Below are positions 46,085 through 55,105 of a DNA stretch of 64,000 bases, piece by piece. Every line of letters starts with the position of its first letter. The first letter of the stretch is position 1. Below the pieces are notes generated by a model. The model was not told the DNA's origin. It searched no databases and worked only from the letters and a program-made list of their open reading frames with translations. The position numbers and the translations under genes were made by a program. The DNA comes from Zobellia russellii (lineage in GTDB: Bacteria; Bacteroidota; Bacteroidia; Flavobacteriales; Flavobacteriaceae): the NCBI RefSeq assembly GCF_018728565.1, contig NZ_JACSOI010000003.1, positions 62,001 through 126,000 on the forward strand. The letters are read 5' to 3'.

Positions 46085-46861
46085 TTAAAGCATTTTTCCT
46101 AATAGTTCTTTCATCATTTTGGCAGCTAGAAAAGCAGTCATATTTTGAAAATCCCTATTTGGGTTGTATTCAACAATATCGGCTCCAATAATTTCGGTGT
46201 TTATATTTTGAATTATATGAATTACTTCTCTGGAGGTTAATCCTCCGGGTTCATGATGCGAGACTCCTGGAGCAAAGGCCGGGTCAAATCCGTCCATATC
46301 CAAAGAAATATATAAGGGGTTCTCAAATTTTGGAATTCGGTTTAAATTCAAATCCTTCATTTGATGAATTTCAACATTAAATTTATCCGCTTGTTCCGCT
46401 TGGTGTGTGTTCAATGTTCTAATTCCAACTTGAACTAATTTTATGGCAAAGCCGTTTTCCATAATCCTCGCAAAAGGGCATGCGTGGGAATATTTATCGC
46501 CTTCGTAATTATCGTATAAATCTGAATGTGCATCTATGTGAAGAATGTCTAGTTTGGGATATTTTTTGCTGTGGGCTTTAATTATGGGGAAGGTTATGGA
46601 GTGATTGCCCCCTAAAGTAAGGATTTTGGCACCGGAGTCTATGTGCTTTTCAGTTATGCGTTCAATATCAAAATATTCGGTTATTTCAAAATTGCCTTTA
46701 TCTTCAATTCTTGAATTTTCGATAGAAATCAAGTTTTCGGCATACATATTGGCAGAGCCACAGTTTAAAGCTTCCCTTATCAAAGGAGGAGCTAATTTAG
46801 GGCCTTTCTGATACGAAGATTTTTCATCGAATTGTATTCCTTGTACGATTATTTTGCTCAT
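46085..46861 (-). CDS. agmatinase/ureohydrolase-family enzyme
   Basis: The 258-residue cytoplasmic enzyme has the binuclear Mn motifs of ureohydrolases: GGNHSIT (His87), HIDAHSDLYD (Asp110, His112, Asp114) and SLDMDGFDPAFAPG (Asp188, Asp190). It would hydrolyse a guanidino compound such as agmatine, or formiminoglutamate, to urea or formamide plus amine. It is slightly short for agmatinases (about 290-310), having a reduced N-terminus. It is downstream of a broken amidohydrolase and a broken M20 peptidase on the same strand, which hints at an eroded amino-acid or peptide catabolic cluster. Confidence 0.87.
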   Translation of the reverse strand: MSKIIVQGIQFDEKSSYQKGPKLAPPLIREALNCGSANMYAENLISIENSRIEDKGNFEITEYFDIERITEKHIDSGAKILTLGGNHSITFPIIKAHSKKYPKLDILHIDAHSDLYDNYEGDKYSHACPFARIMENGFAIKLVQVGIRTLNTHQAEQADKFNVEIHQMKDLNLNRIPKFENPLYISLDMDGFDPAFAPGVSHHEPGGLTSREVIHIIQNINTEIIGADIVEYNPNRDFQNMTAFLAAKMMKELLGKML

Positions 46862-46956
46862 TTTATGCTATTAAATACAACAGTTAAACTTGATTAGACC
46901 ACTTGTAGCAGGGATTTTAAAGGTTTTTCTGTTTAAAATTAGTTTAGTTATTACTT

Positions 46957-48603
46957 TTAATTACCTGTATAAACCTTTTGCCCGCCAACGTATGTTTCTA
47001 AAACTCTAACATCCTTTATTTTTTCTGGATCTATCTTGGTTAAATCATCACTTAAAATAACAAAATCAGCAAGTTTTCCTTTTTCCAAGGTTCCTTTTAA
47101 GCGTTCCTCAAATGAACTATAAGCTGCATCTCTGGTATAAGCCGTTAGGGCTAGTTGTACATTTATTTTTTGTTAGGGAACCCAGCCATTTGGGTTTTTA
47201 TGATCTAAAGTTTTACGCGTTACGGCCGCATAGATACCTAATAGGGGAGAAGCGGGAACAACGGGCCAATCACTACCAAAAACCAATGTTGTATTGGCAT
47301 CTAACAAAGATTTAAAGGCATAAGTTGTTTTTATTCGTTCCGGACCGATCAGATCTTCTGCCCACCTACCATCATCAATGGCATGGTAGGGTTGCATACT
47401 TGCAATTACATTTAATTCTGAAAAACGGTCTATATCTTTACGGTCTAAATGTTGTGCATGTTCAATTCTAAACCTACGGTCTTTTTTTCCGTTGGATTGT
47501 ATTACCGTTTCATAAGTATTCAGGAGGGTATTGTTGGCTTTATCTCCTATGGCATGTACCGTAATTTGTAAATTATTTTTGTCTGCCTCTGTAATCCATG
47601 TTTTGAGGCTATCTAGATTAGCGGTTAAAATTCCCTTATCCGTTGGCTGGTCTGAGTAGGGTTCTTTAAATGCCGCCGAATGTGACCCCAGGGAACCGTC
47701 TACAAATCCTTTGAGCATTCTGTTTTTTAGCCATTTGTTATCTATTTTTTCCTTGTTGGAAAGTAGTTTCCAATTGCGTAGAGGATCAGCGGAATAAACA
47801 CGGACCTTAAGCTCCTTGTTGGAGTGAATTTTTTTCAAAATGTCAAAACCACCTAGGCTATCAACATCATGAATGCTGGTAATACCTTGGGCATTTAAAT
47901 AATCCTGTGCCGCCTTAATGGCTTTTTCTTTTTGGGAATCGGATAGAGCGGGAATTTTGTTCAGAACCAAATACATAGCCTCACTTTTTAAAATTCCGGT
48001 GGGTTCACCATTTGAGTTTTTAACGATTTCCCCATTTTCTACGTCTGGCGTGTTTTTATCTATACCCGCAATTTTTAGAGCTGCTGAATTCGCTAAAATC
48101 ATATGGCCGTCCATTCGGTACAGGGCAACAGGATTATCTTGCGTAAATTCATCTATCCACTCTTTCGTAGGAAGTTCACCGCCCCAAAGGGTATGGTCCC
48201 AATTGCCTTCTACGATCCATTGTTTAGGTTTTAGGTTTTTTGAAAATGATGCTATCCTTTTGATGAATTTTTCCTTTGTGACAGCATCTCTCAATTGAAC
48301 ACTTAAAAGGCTGTTTCCGCCCATTAATAAATGTACGTGGGAGTCAATAAAACCTGGGGTGATAAATTTTCCTTGAGCATCAACAATTTTGGTAGCATCA
48401 CCTACACTTTTTTCTATATCCTCAAAAGAACCAATCGCCAAAATAGAATCCCCCTTAATCGCTATGGCTTTAGCATTTGACTGGTTTACATTTCCGGTCC
48501 AGATGTTAGCATTTTTAATGATGAAATCGGCCTTTGTAATTTCTTTATGACATGAAGTAAAAAGAAATAAAATAATAATAATAAATTGAAAGTGTATTTT
48601 CAT
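46957..48603 (-). pseudogene. YtcJ-like amidohydrolase lipoprotein interrupted by an in-frame stop
   Basis: The full reading frame of about 548 codons encodes an Amidohydro_3-type metal-dependent hydrolase with lipobox TSC, GFIDSHVHLLMGG, QITVHAIGD, FRIEHAQH and FGSDWPV. After NPNGWVP a TAA stop (47173-47175) interrupts it. In the same frame, translation would continue with QKINVQLALTAYTRDAAYSS and 71 codons of the normal C-terminus (EKGKLADFVILSDDL) to a stop at 46957. A single G-to-T change (GAA to TAA) would explain it. The truncated 476-residue product lacks the final strands of the composite domain. A sequencing error is the alternative. Confidence 0.85.
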
Positions 48604-48627
48604 TTTTTTAGATATGTGTTAGGGCAA

Positions 48628-48667
48628 ATGGTTCGTCTGCAGACTTTATAAAAGTAAGTGAACCATT
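48628..48667 (-). promoter_or_regulatory. dyad upstream of the amidohydrolase gene, resembling the RNA operators
   Basis: ATGGTTCGTCTGCAG (from 48628) faces GTGAACCAT (48658-48666), an inverted repeat centred about 45 bp upstream of the amidohydrolase start. The left half GGTTCGTCTGCAGA closely matches GGTTCATCTACAGA of RNA copy 2, suggesting a shared regulator. The match is by eye only. Confidence 0.4.
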
Positions 48668-48709
48668 TTTATTTAAGCTGAAGCACTGGAAATCGTTGTT
48701 TGAATCAAT

Positions 48710-49848
48710 TTATGACTCTTCCAAAATAGTTGAAATTATGGATTGGAACATGTTAATCCCGGTTTCTATAATTTCATCGGGAAAATCATAGTCAGAATTG
48801 TGTAAAGCGGGTGTCTCAATGCCTGCACCTAAACCGAACATTGCCGTTTTGTATTCTTTTGAAAACCATCCAAAATCTTCTCCAAATTTAAATGGATAAG
48901 GTCTTTTGATGATTTTATAACTGTTTTTTTCAGCAGCCTTAATTATATAATTGGTACTTTCTGTATGGTTTGTAGAAGCAGGAAAATATTCTAACCATTC
49001 TATTTCGTGCTTCAACTCATACTTTTCACAAGTATTTTCTATAACGGATGTTATTTGAGATTTTAGATGAGTGGTTTTTTCTCTGGACCATGTTCTCATA
49101 GTATAATGCAATTCTGCATTTTCCGGCGAAATACCGTAAGCAATTTGTCCCATGTTAATATGCACGGGTGTTATTAGGCTAAAATTCTCATCTTCTGGAT
49201 CGGTTACTTCCAAGCTGGAAAGTAGGCTGATAATACTGGAAAGTGCCAATGCTGGATTGTTGCCATTTTCCGGTTCGGATGCGTGAGACTTTTTACCTTT
49301 GAGCCGCACAATAAAACTTTGTACTTCTGCCGAAAACCCTTTATCTATAACAATAATATTATGAAAAGGTTCCTTGGGGATGTTATGAAGTGCAAATACA
49401 TAATCTGTGTTAAGATTTTTGAACCTTTCATCGGTTACGACCTCTTTGGCTCCTTTTCCATTTTCCTCTGCTGGCTGAAAGAGTAAAATGACTTCTCCAG
49501 AGCTAAACAAACTTTTTTTAACCAAAATAGTAACCCTGAAACTATTGCCATATGACCATCGTGACCACATTTATGAGATATTCCTTTGTTTTTTGATTTA
49601 TGGAGAAATTGATTCTCTTCCTGAATTGGTAATGCATCCAACTCACATCTAATAGTAATGGATTTTCCTTTTTTAGGAAGTTTGTAGATAGCGGCAAACC
49701 CCGTTTTACCTATACCATCAAGAATTTCTGTAGGGTTATGCTCATTAATAAACCTTTGGATTCTTTTAGCCGTTTCATGTTCAAAACAAGATAATTCAGG
49801 ATGTGAATGAAGCTCTTTTCTTAATTCTATTATTTCCGGATGAATCAA
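48710..49848 (-). pseudogene. M20-family metallopeptidase/amidohydrolase split by a frameshift
   Basis: Two overlapping frames together make one normal M20 protein of about 380 residues. The first part has HPEIIELRKELHSHPELS, RCELDALPIQEEN and CGHDGHMAIVSGLLFWLKK. The second continues SLFSSGEVILLFQPAEENGKG and keeps the dimerisation and second metal region to the end. The break lies in a run of seven A on the coding strand (T7 at 49513-49519): eight A would restore the frame. Such aminoacyl or hippurate-type hydrolases cleave N-acyl amino acids or peptides in the cytoplasm. A homopolymer sequencing error, slippage-based on/off switching or true decay are all possible. Confidence 0.88.
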
Positions 49849-50198
49849 TTTTGTTTTTCTTTTTAGATTAATACTCTAGATAGTCAATCCAAAGCTAAAA
49901 TAAATGGGGCTAATGGATAATTTAATTTATTTGAGTATAGTAAAAATACGGAAATAGTGTGATTACACACTCAAAGCAGTATCGCTTTTAGAAGTCTAAA
50001 TCAATAAAAAGAAAGTCATAAAACCGTAAGTTAAAGAGAAATATTTGGTTATAGGGTTTTGTGAAAATTACTGAAAGAGTTTATTGGAAAACCTGGGAGT
50101 AAGGATGATTGGTACAGCACTTTTTACTGTTATATTTAATAGATAAGCCAAAGTTTTTAGATATGAGGACCTATTATTCTAGTGTAATCGTCTTAATA
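49849..50198. other. 350-bp intergenic region
   Basis: AT-rich, with no open frame or hairpin that stands out. It contains the promoter of the broken M20 gene and the 3' side of the operon ending at 50199. Confidence 0.4.
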
Positions 50199-50714
50199 CT
50201 AGCGATTGTTTTCATTTTCTATATCCACCAACTTCAGTTTTTTATGGTAAGCTTCAATTCTTGAGTAAGCCGTTCCGTCAACCAATAAGATAACCGTCAA
50301 CATTGCAATTGTTGTAATACTAATGGCTCTCCACGTTGAGGTAGGAAAAAAGAGAATAAGTAGTGCCGCTATGATAATGAGAATAGGTATGACCTTGAAT
50401 ACAACGGTGTATTCCTTTAGGGTGCTTTCTGTACGTTTAATTTCAGAACTATAAAAGGCAGGGACATCTGCGTTAAAAGCTTTTTCAAATTGGGTAATTC
50501 TAGAAGTATTTGTAAAAAATAAACCGAGACCTATAGTCATGAGTAATAGCCCCGCTACCAAGGTTGGAATTATGTAAGCCTTTGCTAAGTCGGTTTTTCC
50601 CAATTGCCAAAAACCAACACTTGCTATTAAAAATAAAATGGCAAATAAGATGAAGAAACGGGTTGAAAAAACCTCGGCCTTTGCCCATTCTGTGGCTAAT
50701 TTTAATAGTTCCAT
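50199..50714 (-). CDS. four-helix membrane protein of unknown function
   Basis: The 171-residue protein has hydrophobic segments at about 19-36, 46-68, 104-124 and 127-145. A soluble part between helices 2 and 3 (TSRITQFEKAFNADVPAFYSSEIKR) faces one side of the membrane. I do not recognise the family. Its start lies 3 bp from the end of the AraC gene, so it is the last gene of the four-gene SDR/Rossmann/AraC operon and may be an integral part of that module. Confidence 0.75.
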   Translation of the reverse strand: MELLKLATEWAKAEVFSTRFFILFAILFLIASVGFWQLGKTDLAKAYIIPTLVAGLLLMTIGLGLFFTNTSRITQFEKAFNADVPAFYSSEIKRTESTLKEYTVVFKVIPILIIIAALLILFFPTSTWRAISITTIAMLTVILLVDGTAYSRIEAYHKKLKLVDIENENNR

Positions 50715-50717
50715 ATC

Positions 50718-51629
50718 TTAATTAAGTTTATATTTTTCTCTGTACTCAGTAGGACTTATACCTTGTTTCTTTTTAAATAATCTAGAAAAGTAAGGCGGAT
50801 ATTCAAACCCTAGTTCATACGCTACATCTGCAATACTTTTGTTGGGTTGTAACAGAATATTTTTTGCTTCATCTATTAAATGCAAGTGCAAATGTTCAGT
50901 AGTGGTTTTACCGGTTTCTTTTTTAAGCGTATCACTTAAATAACGCTGTGATACCAACATTTTATCCGCTATTTGTTCTATGCTCGGTATGCCCTTTTCC
51001 TGTAATTGTCCAGATTCTAAATAGGCAGCTATTTGCGCATTGAACTTTTCCAACAAATTATTGGACAATTCTTTTCTATTTAAAAATTGGCGCTCATAAA
51101 ATCTATTGGCATACTTTAAAAGGGTACTCAATTGTGATATAATAATTTCTTTGCTAAAAGCATCTTGGTTGTTCTGGTACTCCATTTCAATATTTTCAAC
51201 CAGCAGTTCTATTTGCTTTTCTTCTTTAGGCGAAAGGTGCAAAGCTTCATTCACGGAATACGAAAAGAAACCGTAATTTTTTATTTGTTGCGCTAATTCC
51301 GTGCCTTTTATAAAATCTTCATGAAAGTTAATAGAAAACCCTTTTTGCTCAAAGACCACGCTGCTATCCCATTGTAACACTTGTCTTGGAGCAATACATA
51401 TTAACGCACCATTTGTAAAATCATATTTGGTACGTCCGTAGTTTAATTCGCCTTTTACAAACTTTTTAAAACTGATAGAATAACAATCATTTGTAATTGC
51501 AGGCGAACTTTCCCTGGGGCAGGGTAAAAAGCCATCACCTTTGGAGTTAAAGACACTTAACATAGGATGCTCGGGTCTGGGCAATCCCAAATAATCTAAA
51601 TACGATGCTAATGTTTTAAAGTGTTGCAT
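50718..51629 (-). CDS. AraC-family transcriptional regulator
   Basis: This 303-residue protein has an N-terminal cupin-like domain (about 20-160, with YDFTNGALICIAPRQVLQWD). The C-terminal double HTH (about 210-300) has PSIEQIADKMLVSQRYLSDTLKKETG and SIADVAYELGFEYPPYFSRLFKKKQGISPTEYR, a canonical AraC signature. The arrangement, third in an operon with two Rossmann-type dehydrogenases, suggests local or autoregulatory control of those genes in response to a small molecule. Confidence 0.93.
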   Translation of the reverse strand: MQHFKTLASYLDYLGLPRPEHPMLSVFNSKGDGFLPCPRESSPAITNDCYSISFKKFVKGELNYGRTKYDFTNGALICIAPRQVLQWDSSVVFEQKGFSINFHEDFIKGTELAQQIKNYGFFSYSVNEALHLSPKEEKQIELLVENIEMEYQNNQDAFSKEIIISQLSTLLKYANRFYERQFLNRKELSNNLLEKFNAQIAAYLESGQLQEKGIPSIEQIADKMLVSQRYLSDTLKKETGKTTTEHLHLHLIDEAKNILLQPNKSIADVAYELGFEYPPYFSRLFKKKQGISPTEYREKYKLN

Positions 51630-51637
51630 AGTTTTAA

Positions 51638-52300
51638 TCAGTTCAATAGTGCTTCATTAATAGCTCTTCCACTCAAGATTTTTAAATTTTGAGGCTTTTC
51701 TACTAAAGTAATCATAGCTTTACCTATGGTTATAGTAGTAGTAACAGATTTCATTCTTTGCATTATAGGAAAAAATGGTCGTGTTAATATGTAAAAAATA
51801 TTGTACAGTCTAGTTTTAGATTTAATTCCTCTTTTTGGCAAAATAACTCCTGGCCTAAAGGTATAGGCATCTTTAAAGCCTTTATTAAAAATAGAATTCT
51901 CTGTTTTACCTTTTACTCTTGCCCACATGGTTTTACCTTTTTCAGTGCTGTCCGTGCCTTCCCCTGAAACATAAACGAAAGTTAAGTTTGGGTTGGCTGC
52001 ATAGGTAGCATTGACCAAAGCCTCTGTAACGGTATAGGTTAATTTATAGTATTGTTCTTCTGTCATTCCAGCAGAAGAAACTCCCATGCAATGAAAACAG
52101 GCATTGTACGCTTCAAAAGTCTGTTGAATGGCACTAAAATCAGTGAAATTTGGATGGATGATTTCTTCTATTTTAGGATTTTTAAGGCCTATAGAAGATC
52201 TATTTATTAAGAGGATTTTTTTAATTCTCTTATCATCTAAACATTCTAACAAAACACCTTTGCCTACCATTCCTGTAGCGCCCGTAATTATTACGTTCAT
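51638..52300 (-). CDS. NAD(P)-binding Rossmann (atypical SDR) protein
   Basis: The 220-residue protein starts with MNVIITGATGMVGKGVLLECL, the TGxxGxxG nucleotide loop of atypical SDRs. It has HCMGVSSAGMTEEQYYKLTY and VYVSGEGTDS but lacks a clear catalytic YxxxK. Similar proteins resemble the NmrA/HTATIP2-like family and may act as NAD(P)H sensors or epimerases. The 8-bp and 10-bp gaps to its neighbours show operon membership. Confidence 0.85.
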   Translation of the reverse strand: MNVIITGATGMVGKGVLLECLDDKRIKKILLINRSSIGLKNPKIEEIIHPNFTDFSAIQQTFEAYNACFHCMGVSSAGMTEEQYYKLTYTVTEALVNATYAANPNLTFVYVSGEGTDSTEKGKTMWARVKGKTENSIFNKGFKDAYTFRPGVILPKRGIKSKTRLYNIFYILTRPFFPIMQRMKSVTTTITIGKAMITLVEKPQNLKILSGRAINEALLN

Positions 52301-52310
52301 TTGCTTTGCT

Positions 52311-53261
52311 TTAAATATTCCACTTTACACCAGTCTCTTTTTCTGAAAGTTCCCACAGTCTATAAGCCACAGCTTTATCTTTGGCATGCGGCTCCAATTT
52401 ATGCGCCCCAACCGGACCGGTCCAAAAGTTTCTCCCAGTTGGCCCGTAAAAACCATTTTGGTCCAGATTTGGTTCCGTAGCACACATGAGTTGCGGGTAG
52501 GCCCCTTTTTCTGCCGATTGTGTCAAAGGAGATAATTTCATTAAGTTAAAGATAAATTTCATCATAAAACTACCACTGGAATTTATTAAGTTGGTTCTTG
52601 ATGAACCAGGGTGACAAGCATATGCTTTTACCTCTGTTTTACCTGCTGCTGCCAATCTATCCTGTAGTTCATAGATAGTCATGATCTGTGCCAGTTTACT
52701 TTGGCTATAGGCATTATTAGGGGTATACTCTTTATTCCAATTTAAATCATCAAATTTTATGGTTTTAATTCCCATATCATAGCCCATACTTCCTACTGTT
52801 ACAATACGTCCCTTGGATTTTTCAATAAGCGGAAACAATAATGCCTGAAGTGTAAAATTACCAAAGTAATTTGTCCCCATTTGACTTTCCCAACCGTCTA
52901 CGGTTAGTGTTTGTTTTGGCACCTGGGCTATTGCGGCATTGCAGATAAGCGCATCTATTTGAGAAACTGTTTTTAGAATTTCTTGCGCTGCTTTTTTTAC
53001 TGAAGCTTGTTCTGATAAATCCATTTTTATGGTCGTAACCTCTATAGCGTTACCAAGCTCTTGTTTTAATGTAGCAATAGTATCCGCAGATTTTTGTGGG
53101 TTTCTATTGAGCATTACCAGTTTTGCACCTTTAGACAATAGTATTTTAGCAGCTTCAAATCCGGTTCCGCTAGTGGTGCCCGTTATCACAAAGGTTTTAC
53201 CGTTTAAATTTTCAATTCTATCCGGTGTCCAACCATTTTCCCCAAACTGATTTGTTGTCAT
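52311..53261 (-). CDS. SDR oxidoreductase (retinol dehydrogenase-like)
   Basis: The 316-residue enzyme has TGTTSGTGFEAAKILLSKGAK (nucleotide loop), NAAIAQVPKQ, VTVGSMGYD and the catalytic NAYSQSKLAQ (Tyr and Lys). HPGSSRTNL follows. This pattern resembles eukaryotic retinol or light-dependent protochlorophyllide-type SDRs and their many bacterial relatives, whose substrates vary. It is the first gene of the operon that continues with the Rossmann protein, AraC regulator and membrane protein. Confidence 0.9.
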   Translation of the reverse strand: MTTNQFGENGWTPDRIENLNGKTFVITGTTSGTGFEAAKILLSKGAKLVMLNRNPQKSADTIATLKQELGNAIEVTTIKMDLSEQASVKKAAQEILKTVSQIDALICNAAIAQVPKQTLTVDGWESQMGTNYFGNFTLQALLFPLIEKSKGRIVTVGSMGYDMGIKTIKFDDLNWNKEYTPNNAYSQSKLAQIMTIYELQDRLAAAGKTEVKAYACHPGSSRTNLINSSGSFMMKFIFNLMKLSPLTQSAEKGAYPQLMCATEPNLDQNGFYGPTGRNFWTGPVGAHKLEPHAKDKAVAYRLWELSEKETGVKWNI

Positions 53262-53526
53262 TATTGCCTATTTTTTGATGATTAAAATAATAGGGCAAAG
53301 GTCGGACAGACGTAAACTTAAGTACGTATACGGATTTTCATATGTTGTATACTTTTTGGTAATTCCCAATCGTTCCGGACGAACCTATTGGAATGCGTAG
53401 GCACTGAATTTCGTGATGCCCTTGAAAAGATAGGGTTACTCTAAAATTGACTTTTAACGTCAGGTTGAACATGAAAAAGACTTCTTAAAGAGGCCTATAT
53501 GAATCTATTGTTGATACTGAGATGAT

Positions 53527-53820
53527 CTAAGTACCTAATAAACATTGAATGTTTTCCTCTGATTTATTACCGGAAATAAAAGAAGAGTACGCCGTTAATA
53601 AATTATTGAGAAACGAAAAACAGTAGGTGATTTCATCATCATTGTTCTAAATGTAGAAGGACCAGAAAATACCACTTTTGATAAAGCTTAGTGAATTAGA
53701 AACCTCATTTTGATCCATATAAGTATCACCCTTTTTTACATGTTTTGTTTCTGTCAATTTTAGAAAATCGTCTATTTCGTAGTCAGTAAATAGGTTAAAG
53801 GATTTTAGATAGTCAATCAT
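53527..53820 (-). pseudogene. remnant of a Crp/Fnr-family regulator
   Basis: The frame begins MIDYLKSFNLFTDYEIDDFLKL, with KKGDTYMDQNEVSNSLSFIKSG as in the N-terminal cyclic-nucleotide-binding fold of Crp/Fnr proteins of Bacteroidota. A TAG at 53647-53649 interrupts it. The same frame then continues with NNDDEITYCFSFLNNLLTAYSSF and EENIQCL before ending at 53527. The rest of the sensor domain and the whole HTH are missing. The break point lies next to a repeat-like segment at 53471-53512, so an insertion or deletion may have removed the 3' part. Confidence 0.78.
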
Positions 53821-53835
53821 TAGTACATGTAGTTT

Positions 53836-54378
53836 TTATTCGTTTAAAACAGCATATAAAACATGGTCTTGGTATACTCCAGCTTTATAGGTGTGGCACT
53901 TTAATATCCCCTCTTTTTTCATTCCTGCTTTTTCCATAACCCTTCCAGATGATAGGTTTGAGGTAAAGTGAGTTGCAAAAATTCTTTTCAACTTTAGTTC
54001 TTCAAAACCAAATTGAATTATTGATTTTACGGCCTCGGTCGTAAACCCATTATTCCAATATTTTTGGTCTAGCCAATATCCCAATTCGGCTTTATTAAAC
54101 GGTTTGTCAATTCCCAAGTCAACTCCTCCAATTAATTCATTGCTTTCTTTTAAGCGAATGGCGAAGATATACTGATCTTGATTTTTTAGTCCGTCATCAG
54201 CTAATTTCACCCAAAATTTTGCGTTGTCTAGGGTGTAAGGGAAAGGAATGTTAATTGTATTTTTTGAGTACAGTTCACTAGCATTCAGTATGGAACTTAT
54301 TTTTCCCAAATCGTTTAAGCTAGGTCGATTTAGAATTAGCCTTTTGGTTATAATCTGGGACAATTGTATTCTAGACAC
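53836..54378 (-). CDS. RimJ/RimL-type GNAT acetyltransferase
   Basis: This 180-residue protein shows TKRLILNRPSLNDLGKISSILN, the typical opening for RimJ/RimL-like enzymes. It continues with LIGGVDLGIDKPFNKAELGYWLDQKYWNNGFTTEAVKSIIQFGFEEL and THFTSNLSSGRVMEKAGMKKEG. These enzymes acetylate protein N-termini or small amines. It starts 8 bp after the stop of another GNAT gene, in one operon. It lies directly downstream of that gene and upstream of the Crp/Fnr remnant. Confidence 0.92.
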   Translation of the reverse strand: MSRIQLSQIITKRLILNRPSLNDLGKISSILNASELYSKNTINIPFPYTLDNAKFWVKLADDGLKNQDQYIFAIRLKESNELIGGVDLGIDKPFNKAELGYWLDQKYWNNGFTTEAVKSIIQFGFEELKLKRIFATHFTSNLSSGRVMEKAGMKKEGILKCHTYKAGVYQDHVLYAVLNE

Positions 54379-54386
54379 GATTTTTT

Positions 54387-54863
54387 TTAATTATTGGCAA
54401 CGTCATTAATATTCTCCATTCCACTATATACTTTCGGGTTATGTTTCTCCATATAAAATTCAGGATTAGGTATTTCTGTAAAGCCAAATTTTTTATAAAG
54501 CCATTCAGCTGTATTAGTCAATAAAATCCAGCGTCTTAGGCCCTGAAGATTTGGGTGTACCATTATTTCATTAATTAGCCATTTACTTAATCCTTTTCCT
54601 CTGTATTCCTTTAGAACATAAACATCTCCTAAATATGCAATAGTGGAATAGTCCGAAATTATTCTAGCAAAACCAATTTGTTTGTTTTTATGATAAAGCC
54701 CAAAATTCAAAGAGTTTTCAATTGATGTTTTTAAAGTATTGATTGGAATTCCGTTGGCCCAATCGGTTTCGTTTGCAAGGAATTTGTGAATACTCAAAAT
54801 ATCTAATTTATCCATGTCAGTTGAAATGGTATATTCACTTCGATGAACTTCTCTAATTTCCAT
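54387..54863 (-). CDS. GNAT-family N-acetyltransferase
   Basis: The 158-residue protein has the GNAT core LGDVYVLKEYRGKGLSKWLINEIM (motif A, R-G-K-G-L) and RWILLTNTAEWLYKKFGFTEI. The acceptor is unknown; close relatives include small-molecule acetyltransferases. It is first in a two-gene operon with the RimJ/RimL-type gene. The 242-bp upstream region carries a GTTATAGCTAACG segment seen in many flavobacterial intergenic elements. Confidence 0.9.
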   Translation of the reverse strand: MEIREVHRSEYTISTDMDKLDILSIHKFLANETDWANGIPINTLKTSIENSLNFGLYHKNKQIGFARIISDYSTIAYLGDVYVLKEYRGKGLSKWLINEIMVHPNLQGLRRWILLTNTAEWLYKKFGFTEIPNPEFYMEKHNPKVYSGMENINDVANN

Positions 54864-55105
54864 TTTAATTTTCTTTGTTATAGCTAACGATTTAAGTTTG
54901 TATTTTGGGTTCTTGATTAGCGGGGTATTTGGCTAGTATACGACAAACAAATAAACCTTTCCGATTTTCGTAACAAGGTAAGAACTAACCTTTAATTATA
55001 CATGGTATTGGCCTAGGTTACCGCCAATAAAATACTAAATAGAAAGCCAAACTTTGAGCAAATTACTGAACCTCAAATGTTTGTATGGAGTTATGATTCG
55101 TTGTA

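Noticed and set aside
47112-47315. Plus-strand frame across the end of the amidohydrolase
   Set aside because: It covers the conserved C-terminus of the minus-strand gene on both sides of the nonsense codon; a shadow.
51638-52300. Classical SDR assignment for the Rossmann protein
   Set aside because: The catalytic YxxxK is not in place; it fits the atypical/NmrA-like group better.
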